Below are positions 32,535-40,648 of a DNA stretch of 64,000 bases, in pieces. The notes beneath the pieces were generated by a model, which saw nothing but the letters and a program-made list of their open reading frames with translations, had not been told where the DNA came from and searched no databases. Each line of letters begins with the position of its first letter. Position 1 is the stretch's first letter. The DNA is from CBDCWQ01 sp965223435 (GTDB lineage Bacteria > Myxococcota > Kuafuiibacteriia > Kuafuiibacteriales > Kuafuiibacteriaceae): contig CBDCWQ010000019.1 in NCBI GenBank assembly GCA_965223435.1, forward strand, positions 248,001 to 312,000. Direction: 5' to 3'. The position numbers were made by a program, and so were the translations under genes.

Positions 32535-34462
32535 AATCCGGGCACAAACCAACGCAGACAAACACAAGTCCCAGGGCGCGAAAGGCTCGAGAAGCGACAT
32601 CTTTTCAACAATGGGGAACAAGGGTGTGCATGACACTTTATATCCTCATGACAGGAAGTATGTTCGCAGCCTGCGAGCAGTCCAACGTCGCCGCCCACTC
32701 AGAACAGAGGGGTGCTGGCGACGAGCATGAGGTGGATTCAAGCGCAAACGAGAACCCACAGGCAAGCGGTGGTCCCTTTGACGGCTCAGAAGGCAATCCG
32801 GATAGTGATGACCGTGACGAACAGGAACGCGTTGGCGGAACCGGCGGTACGGAGAGTGGAGAAAGCGAAAGTGGAAATACAGAGGCCCAAGAAGATCCGC
32901 ATTGCCTCAAGGGCTGGGTTTCCCTCCCGAGTGCCCACAACGCCTACTCCTGCGAATGCTTAGACTGTCTGTGCAACACTCGGCAGTGTAAATTTGAGGA
33001 CTGCAGTTGCCGAAACCCTGAGGCAGATTGTCCCATCATTGCCGACGAGTTCGGAAACGGGGAAGTCCAGCCAACGGCCGAAGGGCTGGACTGTCTTGGC
33101 GCGGTTTCCTGCGACCAAGAGGAAGAGGATTCGTGCAACCCATTTCAATGCACAATTACAGAATGCGAGGTGCCCATAGAGTCGACCTTATCGAACCCAG
33201 CGCCCAAGGCGGTCCAGGCTTCCTTCGAATTCACAAGGAATGCCAGCATGCTGATTGCTGTCGATACGTCCGGCAGTATGCGAAACAATCAAGAGGCCTC
33301 GGCGTGTGCGATGCAAGCGTTTTTCGACAACGCCCAAGACAGTTGGTCACTTGGAATCGCGACTCAAAATGTTGGTCCACTCTTCTCATCGAACGGCATC
33401 CCTCTGGAGCCGCATCTCGTCGGGCTTAGTGACCCGGAGTGTATTCCCGAACGAACCTGCAGTTGCAAAGGAGGCACGTCATCCGGAGGCGGTGAGAGCC
33501 GGGGTACAAAATGCACCGAGGCTTTCACCACAAACGGTACGATGATGACCAGCGAAGACGCTGGCGCTCGAGAACTATTACAAAAACTGATCGTACAGGG
33601 CGGAAACGAGTCGTCCGACGCAGATGAAGGTGGGCTCGAAATGTGTTTCGCTCATGTTCTCTGGCAACTGAGAAACAAGCAACCTCCGATGAGCCAGTGC
33701 CTTGTGATCACCGACGAACAAGCGAACTCCGATCGCCGAGTATGCCAGATGCAAGCACGCCGTGGGCCTGAGACAGCCTCGGTTCTTTTAGAGGAGTTTG
33801 GCATCGATTTCACGCCGCCCGCCAACCAAAACTCCGGTGAATCTTGCGACGATGATCTGATTGAATTCTATTCGGCATTCTTCAAAAAGTTCAATGTTCA
33901 GATCAACGCCATCGTTGAACCCTCTCGCTCTCGGGTCTACCAAGCTGTTGCAGAGGCAACGGGTGGGCTCAGCTTCAATATCGAGGAGCACTGCATGTTC
34001 CCGGAGTTCTTCGGCAACATAGGACTCGAGAACCTAGAGCGCAGGGGTCGAACATGCCGACCTGGACTGGGAGACGCGGCTGGCATCAAAGTCGTCTATT
34101 CCAAGACCCAAGAGGTTGTTCCTGAAGCATCAAACGGTCAAGATGGCTGGGTACCAGATCCCGAAGGTGCCACGGACGTCCAAAAACGAGACTGTATTGT
34201 ACTGACGGGTGAATGGGCCAAAAAAGCCGGGAAGTTCGAAGTCACAGTCACCGAAGTAGAGGGGGTGAAAGAACGGACCGAATGCCTTGAACCAACTAAG
34301 AGCATTCGCGTGACCAAGGTTCTCGTGGAAGCCAAAGAAGAGGTTCCGCAAAGCTCCACCGACGGATGGACCTTTGACCCCGGAACAAACTGCGTTCATT
34401 TTCATGGCTCCTGGAAAACAGACAGCCGCGTCTTTGAGATCCTCTGGACAGAAAGGTTCTGA
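32531..34462 (+). CDS. Second von Willebrand A lipoprotein
   Basis: 643 residues, starting within the stop of the previous gene (ATGA), so translation is probably coupled. The lipobox MFAAC is at Cys48 after an unusually long basic leader; an internal ATG at 32630 would leave too little positive charge. Residues about 55-115 are acidic and Gly/Ser-rich (linker). About 120-215 is cysteine-rich (CECLDCLCNTRQCKFEDCSC). The vWA domain starts near residue 235 with D245-T-S-G-S (MIDAS) and contains QCLVITDEQ. Residues about 505-640 hold two similar beta units (VYSKTQEVVPEASNGQDGW, VLVEAKEEVPQSSTDGW), a duplicated tail. Probably acts with its neighbour on the cell surface; the two vWA domains are only distantly alike. 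Confidence 0.85.
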   Translation: MKSGHKPTQTNTSPRARKAREATSFQQWGTRVCMTLYILMTGSMFAACEQSNVAAHSEQRGAGDEHEVDSSANENPQASGGPFDGSEGNPDSDDRDEQERVGGTGGTESGESESGNTEAQEDPHCLKGWVSLPSAHNAYSCECLDCLCNTRQCKFEDCSCRNPEADCPIIADEFGNGEVQPTAEGLDCLGAVSCDQEEEDSCNPFQCTITECEVPIESTLSNPAPKAVQASFEFTRNASMLIAVDTSGSMRNNQEASACAMQAFFDNAQDSWSLGIATQNVGPLFSSNGIPLEPHLVGLSDPECIPERTCSCKGGTSSGGGESRGTKCTEAFTTNGTMMTSEDAGARELLQKLIVQGGNESSDADEGGLEMCFAHVLWQLRNKQPPMSQCLVITDEQANSDRRVCQMQARRGPETASVLLEEFGIDFTPPANQNSGESCDDDLIEFYSAFFKKFNVQINAIVEPSRSRVYQAVAEATGGLSFNIEEHCMFPEFFGNIGLENLERRGRTCRPGLGDAAGIKVVYSKTQEVVPEASNGQDGWVPDPEGATDVQKRDCIVLTGEWAKKAGKFEVTVTEVEGVKERTECLEPTKSIRVTKVLVEAKEEVPQSSTDGWTFDPGTNCVHFHGSWKTDSRVFEILWTERF

Positions 34463-34472
34463 GGTGGTCACC

Positions 34473-34503
34473 ACGAAGCAAGGTGGGCCGTTCCTTGCTT
34501 CGT
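34473..34503 (+). terminator. Strong hairpin between the vWA and calcium-binding genes
   Basis: ACGAAGCAAGG pairs perfectly with CCTTGCTTCGT, an 11-bp stem with a 9-nt loop. No T run follows, so it could be a factor-dependent terminator, attenuator or mRNA-stability element. The loop and 3' arm also read TGGGCCG-TTCC-TTGCT (34484-34499), a poor sigma54-like match. Confidence 0.5.
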
Positions 34504-34545
34504 CCAAAGCATGCCCCACACCAGTTGGGCCCGAGGAGGTTCTAA

Positions 34546-36045
34546 ATGAACAAGATCCATTACACCTGGCTGCTCACCGTCGTTGGCGTTGTCGGCTGCG
34601 GCTCAGACCCGAGCCTCAACCCGAGCGAGCGAAAGGGGTTGGACCAGCCAACCGCAACACCGTACAATGCCAAAGCGTTTCGTAAGTTTGGGCCCGAACA
34701 GCAGGCCTATATCGCCGGCCATGCGCTGGGCATTTGCTATCTTAAGGATTCCCTGCAGGCTTCCCTGGCTGGTTTGGGCTACACACCACCACTTGGTGTA
34801 AGCGCCCACCACGCGCGCATACCTTATTCGTATTCAGAGATGGTGGCCACGCCATGTAAAGCCGTCATGGGCACCAGCAGTCAGTCCGTCCGCACGTCGC
34901 CCGTCGCCTGTGAAGAAACACAAAATTGTACCCACGCCGAACCCTTCATGGACAACGACAGCCATCCCGATGGGGATCCCGGATTCGGTAGTCATGAGAC
35001 CGATGATGCGACCGACAAGCCAGCAAAGGGAGGCGACACCCCCGATGATGATGTCTCGGGTGGAGACGAAGACCAAGATCAAGATGAAGACGAAGATGGA
35101 GATGAAGATGAAGACGAAGATGGAGATGAAGACGAAGACGAAGACGAAGACGAAGAAGGGGACGAAGACACGAAGAGGCGTGGCAGCGGACGCTTTATCG
35201 ATGAGGATTGTGAGACTTTCTTGGACCCGGCCGCGATGGACGCGCGCACGGCGACGTCGGAAATAGATCCCGAACAAGCGCTCCTCCTCCTTATGAGCGA
35301 AGATGAAATCTCCGAGAAGCACATCAAGCAGTTCTCACTGGGTCTTCGTGAGGCCTTACATCTGGAAGACCTCGATGAGGACACCGACCACAGTGAAGTT
35401 GAACACCTCAAAGAACACGTTCAACAAGCGGGCTTGTGCGAACACTCCCCGCTCGTTCTCGATCTCGACGGCAATGGGGTTCAGGCGACAACACCCGGCG
35501 AGGGTGTGTTTTTCGATCTTCGAGAATCTGGAAACGTGCTGCAGACTTCATGGCCGGTACCCGGCGACGCACTCTTGGCGCTCGATAAAAACAACGATGG
35601 CTGGATCTCAGACGGGTCTGAGCTCTTTGGTAACTCCAAAACGCGCACCGGCCGATACCCACATGGCTTTGCGGCTCTGGCCATCTATGACCGGCCAAGG
35701 CATGGTGGCAACCGAGATGGCCTCATCGATAGGCGAGACAGCGTCTTTTTAAAACTACGCCTCTGGCAAGACCTCAATCGAGACGGAGTCAGTCAGGCCC
35801 AAGAACTCATGAGTCTAAAAAGTGCGGGCATTCTGGGACTGGACCTCAGCTTTTCTATGAGCACCCGCCGCGATGCAGGTGGCAACCTTCATGCACAAAA
35901 GGGCGAATTCATTCGCGCAAACGACGACGGATCCACCGGTAGGGGCCAGATGGTAGACGTATGGCTCAGAACACAATCAGCCACCAGCAGAATACGAGCC
36001 ACGCGCCCATGGTTGACGGGCATTTTTGGGAGCCCAACACAATAA
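34546..36045 (+). CDS. Calcium-binding lipoprotein with long acidic tract
   Basis: 499 residues. ATG 34546 has GAGGAGG seven nt upstream. Lipobox VVGC (Cys18). Residues about 174-212 are an almost unbroken run of Asp and Glu encoded by GAYGAR codons, ending at TKRR. Residues about 300-450 form a calcium-binding region seen in RTX-type proteins: VLDLDGNGVQ, ALDKNNDGWISDGSELFG, DGLIDRRDSVF and WQDLNRDGVSQAQEL. These contain EF-hand-like DxDxNG/DxNxDG loops. The acidic tract should be disordered and could store or sense calcium. The gene lies 83 bp after the vWA pair on the same strand and may be read through or separated by the hairpin at 34473. Role unknown, probably surface-associated and calcium-dependent. 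Confidence 0.8.
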   Translation: MNKIHYTWLLTVVGVVGCGSDPSLNPSERKGLDQPTATPYNAKAFRKFGPEQQAYIAGHALGICYLKDSLQASLAGLGYTPPLGVSAHHARIPYSYSEMVATPCKAVMGTSSQSVRTSPVACEETQNCTHAEPFMDNDSHPDGDPGFGSHETDDATDKPAKGGDTPDDDVSGGDEDQDQDEDEDGDEDEDEDGDEDEDEDEDEEGDEDTKRRGSGRFIDEDCETFLDPAAMDARTATSEIDPEQALLLLMSEDEISEKHIKQFSLGLREALHLEDLDEDTDHSEVEHLKEHVQQAGLCEHSPLVLDLDGNGVQATTPGEGVFFDLRESGNVLQTSWPVPGDALLALDKNNDGWISDGSELFGNSKTRTGRYPHGFAALAIYDRPRHGGNRDGLIDRRDSVFLKLRLWQDLNRDGVSQAQELMSLKSAGILGLDLSFSMSTRRDAGGNLHAQKGEFIRANDDGSTGRGQMVDVWLRTQSATSRIRATRPWLTGIFGSPTQ

Positions 36046-36480
36046 GGGCAACGCACCTTGGTCGACACCTCTCGAACCAGCCGCAGAACATAACCTCCAG
36101 CCTCGCACGCGCCAACAACATCGGGTCTCGCCGCTCGGCTTATGCTTGTTGCGAACACCTCCCTAGGCGCGCAAACATATCCTCAATGTCGCGGTCTCCA
36201 TACCTCTTAGTCCAGCTATCTCCGCGGACATACCTGTGAACACATCGCCGTCATTTCTATGAAGTGTGGCCCCCTCAACCGATTTGCGCTCGAGGGCTAT
36301 CGCCCCATGTGCAGCCTCGCTATTGATATCTTCAGGTTTCAGTCGTGCGCACGGAAAATGCGCAGGTGGAACCTGGAGATCCTCCTCCCCAACAGCAATT
36401 GATATTTCGCACATGGCACATACTTTGCGTGACACGGGACACAAATCCGGTGGCGCGGCCGGTCGTTGAAGGGAGCAAAA
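36046..36480. other. Intergenic region before the 36481 gene
   Basis: No gene is supported. Contains a sigma54-like promoter at 36414-36429 and an AAGGGAG ribosome site before ATG 36481. I see no strong palindrome or copy of the CGGTACC element. Confidence 0.5.
36414..36429 (+). promoter_or_regulatory. Sigma54 promoter of the 36481 gene
   Basis: TGGCACA-TACT-TTGCG: two mismatches, GG and GC intact and correctly spaced. Predicted start near 36440 gives a leader of about 40 nt. Confidence 0.6.
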
Positions 36481-39400
36481 ATGCGGAATTTGTATGCAGA
36501 TGTGTTTAGGCGAACATGGCCGATGGGTCTATGGTTCGCGTTGATGGTGGGGTGTGCGGGAGGGCCGCAGCAGGATGATGCATCGACCATAGGATCGCTG
36601 AAGACAGCCGATTGTCTTGGGCGTTCCGGGGATCAGTTAACCGTAGTAGATCCTGGTTCCTACAGTAGGGAGTTTGATGTCGTTCCCCGAGGTCTGAACC
36701 ATACCTACGACATGCGTGGCACTTCCTTCAAGGCCAACCCCCCAAAGCGCCCCGTCACCTTTCGCAAAAACGTAGCGGGCATCTGCGTTTTAGGACCGCG
36801 GGTTGTGGGTCAACAAGGGCGAGACTTGAGTTGGGCCGACATGAAACGGAAGTGGGACGGAGATGGCGTCAGATTCATCGGAGGCAGTACCCCGGGTCAA
36901 GTGACACTGGCCGGCGCTTGGATCGACAACGTCGAGGACGGATTTGAGCCTCCAAGGTACTCAAACGCGGATCCCAGATACACCTGGTCCTTGCGCCACA
37001 GTTATTTCCGCCACATTCGGGACGACGTCATCGAAAACGACCGCTGTCTTGCTGGCGAAGTCGTTGACACCTTGGTGGACAACTCCTTTATTTTTATCTC
37101 GTCTCGACCCGGAAGCGGCAATCGACTGAAAAATGGGAGAACGGCGCCGGTCATCAAAGTACACGATTCGTTGGTCCATGTCGGGACAGAAAAGCTCGGG
37201 GGCAAGCTATTCAAATGGCCTGGCAGTTCTTCAAGTTGTTCGCCCGAACCGGTTCTAGACGTGAAAAATTCTGTTTTCCGCATCGATCGCGCGCACCACG
37301 GAAGCATGGATTTTCCCAAGGGCACGTACAAGAACGTGACCTTGGTCTGGCTTGGGGGTGGGGAGTATCCTGTGCGTGTGCCCTCGGGGGTTGTGGTCAA
37401 GAGGGATGTTGGCGTGTGGGAACGAGCGCGAAGCGAATGGCTCACGCGGCATGGGTGCGACGCACAGGGTGACGTTTGTACGAGGCTCCTGAACGCAGAC
37501 GGTCCAGCCTGTACGCCCGAATGTGAAAAGAAGGCCTGCGGGGCCGCAGACGGATGCGGAGGCGTGTGTGAGAGAAACTGCGATTCTCCAGTTGTGCCAC
37601 CCTCCGATGGCTTGAATATCCGCATTGCTTCTGGCGTAGACGACGCTGAAGAAGATGCTTCGGGCCGTGTCAGCATAGGGAGCAGCGACCTTGAACTTGT
37701 TCGAGATGGCAGCTTGCAAACGGTTGGTTTACGCTTCTTATCCGTTGATATCCCTCGGGAGGCGAAGATCAAGCGGGCCTACATTCAGTTCACGGTGGAC
37801 GAGGCGGGGTCTGACCGTACGGACCTCAGTTTCTCGGGCGAGTCCACAGACAACGCCGCCCCGTTTACCACCGCATCCAAAAATTTATCGTCTCGGCGAA
37901 AGACAAGCACAAGAGTGTCCTGGTCGCCGGAACCCTGGAGCAGACCTGGAAGCGCTGGGACCGCGCAACAAACACCTGATCTGACGGCGGTCATTCAAGA
38001 GATCGTGGACCGCGATGGCTGGCGTCCCAAAAACGCAATGGTCATTCTGGTGACGGGAAATGGGCGACGAACTGTCGAGTCTTATGATGGTGCCCGTGAT
38101 AGAGCCCCCCTCCTTCACGTCGAGTTCGAGCCAGAGGAGGTTGATCCGATCCCCGAACCTCCGGAGCCTCCGACCGATGGGGCCTTGGTAGAAGTTCGAA
38201 TCGGTGAGCAATCTGACGATGCTGAGGAGGATAGCTCTGGATCGGTCGGTCTCCATAGCAGCGACCTTGAGATGGTAAAGGAAGCCACGGTGCAAACCAT
38301 TGGCCTGCGTTTTCGGGGCATCACGGTTCCTCGGGGAAGCACCATCCACAATGCCTATGTGCAGTTTACGGTCGACGAAACCAGCTCCGTGCCAACAAAT
38401 CTTGTTCTTCGGGCGGAAGCGGCCGACGATGCACAGACTTATAGGACCTCACGCCAAAATATTTCATCTCGCCCCACAACCCGGGGCTCCGTGACCTGGT
38501 CAGTCCCAGCCTGGAATCGCGAGGGCGAAGCAGGGTCAGCTCAGCGGACACCCAACCTCGCATCGATCATCCAGGACGTTGTGGATCGCAATGGCTGGCA
38601 AAGTGGAAACGCATTGGCCTTGGTTGTGACTGGCCAAGGAAAGAGGGTCGCCGAATCTGTGAACGGACGCCCTTCATCATCCGCGCTGCTGCGTATCGAG
38701 TATGGCACAGGGCAGGGCACGCCTGGCCCCAACGAAGACCCCGATCCATTACCAGATCCCGATACCGAAGCGCCTGTGGGATCGCTGAGTTCGCCGATGG
38801 ATGGCGACACCGTATCCGGCTCAGTAGAAATCGCGGCCACGGCTTCCGACAATGTGGGTATTCGCAGTGTCCAATTTCGGGTCGACAGCGAGTTGCGCTG
38901 CACCGTCGAACGCGCGCCTTATAGGTGCCGATGGGATACAGCGGCCGAGGGAGACGGTACCGTAAGTCTGACGGCTCTGATTGTGGATGCGTCGGGCAAC
39001 CAGACCCTCACCGCACCGGTCACGGTCAGGGTGGACAACAACACAAACCCGCCTGAGCAACCAGAGCCTCCAAAGCCGCCTTCGGATTCTTCCGATACGA
39101 TCAACGTCCCGGGGGACTACGCACGTATTCAGGCAGCGATCGACGGCGCGAAACCAGGAGACACCATCATCGTCGGGCCAGGTCGATACGCTGGCGGCCT
39201 GATCGTAGACAAACAGATCACCCTGGCATCGCGCTACCACACCACCAAGGATACCGCGTTCATCGATCAGACCACCATCGATGGTGGCGCTCCGGGCATC
39301 AGGGTCACAGCGAGGGCGCAAGGCGCGCGGGTCGTGGGATTTCGGTTCACCGGCGGTCGGAAGTCCGTTCAGACCTTCGCCTTTACGTATGTGTTGAACA

Positions 39401-40176
39401 ATCACTTCGATGACACCGGGGGTGATGCAATCAGCCTCGAAGATGTGGGCGGCGAGGTCCGTGGCAACCACTGCTTCAGCCCGAGCGACGACTGTGTGGA
39501 CGCGGACGGACCTCTTGATGCGCTTATCGAGGACAATGTGATTCTGTCGGCGGGCGACGACGGAATCGAGATTCGCAACTTCACTCATGAGGGTGAACTC
39601 GTTAGGATCACGATAAGAAACAATACGATCGTCGGCAGTCGAGAGGACGCGATCCAGATTATCGACTACGGTGGGGTGGCCAATCGGGAATTTGTCATCA
39701 TTGGGAATGTGCTCGCGGACAGCACCGATGTCGGAATTGGCCTCATGGACAACGCAGAGACCATCGAGGATTTTAGGGCGGCGAGCATGCCCGAACGGAT
39801 TCTGGTCTTCAACAATACGCTGAGCGGGAACACCTACGGAATCACTGGAGGAGACAACATGATCGTGGTGAACAACATCATTGCAAACTCCTCCAAGCTG
39901 GGTGTCAAGAACGTCGATGGTCGATCGGCGCTTGCGCACAACCTGTTTTGGAACAACCGTACCGACCAAGAGGGGAGCCGCATCGACAACGCCACAACCG
40001 TGAAGAAGGACCCTCGATTGGGTGATGATTTCCTGCTGTTGCCAGGAAGTGGGGCCATCGATGCGGGCGTTGACCGCTATGTACCCGATGGAGAAAATCG
40101 GCCGGTCCTTGATTTGAGCAGCTCCGAATACCAAGGTTCAGCACCAGACTTGGGCGCATTTGAGCACGGGTTCTAG
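36481..40176 (+). CDS. Multidomain beta-helix lipoprotein
   Basis: 1231 residues from ATG 36481, preferred over the upstream in-frame start at 36466 because the AAGGGAG lies between them. Lipobox LMVGC (Cys25). Residues about 45-320 look like a first beta-helix (DNVEDGFE, RHIRDDVIENDRC, VIKVHDSLVHV). A small cysteine cluster follows (about 335-365). Two tandem copies of a beta-sandwich domain, about 377-550 and 570-745, have matching motifs (DDAEEDxSGxVxxxSSDLEXV, QTxGLRF, AYxQFTVDE, RIEY or HVEFE). An Ig-like domain lies at about 760-860 (DNVGIRSVQFRVD). A second pectate-lyase-like helix spans about 880-1231 (IQAAIDGAKPGDTIIVGPGRY, ending DLGAFEHGF). That C-terminal helix is clearly paralogous to the protein at 46809. 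Likely polysaccharide-binding or -modifying surface protein. Confidence 0.85.
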   Translation: MRNLYADVFRRTWPMGLWFALMVGCAGGPQQDDASTIGSLKTADCLGRSGDQLTVVDPGSYSREFDVVPRGLNHTYDMRGTSFKANPPKRPVTFRKNVAGICVLGPRVVGQQGRDLSWADMKRKWDGDGVRFIGGSTPGQVTLAGAWIDNVEDGFEPPRYSNADPRYTWSLRHSYFRHIRDDVIENDRCLAGEVVDTLVDNSFIFISSRPGSGNRLKNGRTAPVIKVHDSLVHVGTEKLGGKLFKWPGSSSSCSPEPVLDVKNSVFRIDRAHHGSMDFPKGTYKNVTLVWLGGGEYPVRVPSGVVVKRDVGVWERARSEWLTRHGCDAQGDVCTRLLNADGPACTPECEKKACGAADGCGGVCERNCDSPVVPPSDGLNIRIASGVDDAEEDASGRVSIGSSDLELVRDGSLQTVGLRFLSVDIPREAKIKRAYIQFTVDEAGSDRTDLSFSGESTDNAAPFTTASKNLSSRRKTSTRVSWSPEPWSRPGSAGTAQQTPDLTAVIQEIVDRDGWRPKNAMVILVTGNGRRTVESYDGARDRAPLLHVEFEPEEVDPIPEPPEPPTDGALVEVRIGEQSDDAEEDSSGSVGLHSSDLEMVKEATVQTIGLRFRGITVPRGSTIHNAYVQFTVDETSSVPTNLVLRAEAADDAQTYRTSRQNISSRPTTRGSVTWSVPAWNREGEAGSAQRTPNLASIIQDVVDRNGWQSGNALALVVTGQGKRVAESVNGRPSSSALLRIEYGTGQGTPGPNEDPDPLPDPDTEAPVGSLSSPMDGDTVSGSVEIAATASDNVGIRSVQFRVDSELRCTVERAPYRCRWDTAAEGDGTVSLTALIVDASGNQTLTAPVTVRVDNNTNPPEQPEPPKPPSDSSDTINVPGDYARIQAAIDGAKPGDTIIVGPGRYAGGLIVDKQITLASRYHTTKDTAFIDQTTIDGGAPGIRVTARAQGARVVGFRFTGGRKSVQTFAFTYVLNNHFDDTGGDAISLEDVGGEVRGNHCFSPSDDCVDADGPLDALIEDNVILSAGDDGIEIRNFTHEGELVRITIRNNTIVGSREDAIQIIDYGGVANREFVIIGNVLADSTDVGIGLMDNAETIEDFRAASMPERILVFNNTLSGNTYGITGGDNMIVVNNIIANSSKLGVKNVDGRSALAHNLFWNNRTDQEGSRIDNATTVKKDPRLGDDFLLLPGSGAIDAGVDRYVPDGENRPVLDLSSSEYQGSAPDLGAFEHGF

Positions 40177-40648
40177 GCTGCATTTATCCTTCGGGTCATC
40201 TCGAGCGCAATCGCGTCAGCGGTTGATGCGCATTGCTTCAGTCACTGCCCATTCGACCTTAGGAGGCCCGGTTCGAGGTCACCGGCCCGGGCCCCCTAAG
40301 GCCGCGTATCCCATGAACAAAACAACGCGCATCGGCACTGACGCGATCACGCTCGAAGTGAGCCGAGGCATTCGTTGTTTGCGTTTCAGCCATATCCTTG
40401 CAACGGGTGTGCCACGGACGTGGCGCCTAGGGGGTGCTTGTCAAAATGATGTGACCACGGATGGTTTATGGTGATTATGGGTTCTCTAGGCCTCCGCAGC
40501 GGGCCAAAGAAGATACCTAGGCTGACCCCCTCAGATACCAAATGGCGTTTGAAGTCATCGATTTCTTGTCACTCAAGTGTTCAACCCGTTGCGACAACTC
40601 GACTTTTGGCTGGCTGGGCTTTTTCGCGAGGGTTTGCATTGGGGCTGG
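40177..40648. other. Convergent intergenic region with repeat copy
   Basis: Lies between the stops of the 36481 and 40649 genes. Holds dispersed repeat copy 2 and nothing else I can support; the short frames here have no signature. Confidence 0.5.
40217..40286 (+). repeat. Dispersed intergenic repeat, copy 2
   Basis: The 39-bp core (40217-40255) matches copy 3 at 36 of 39 positions. Similarity extends downstream through GGCCCGGTTCGAGGTCACC (from 40264), which recurs in copy 3 with two changes. Confidence 0.75.

Noticed and set aside
38821..40134. A 437-codon minus-strand frame
   Set aside because: Antisense to the beta-helix of the 36481 protein; no recognisable features.
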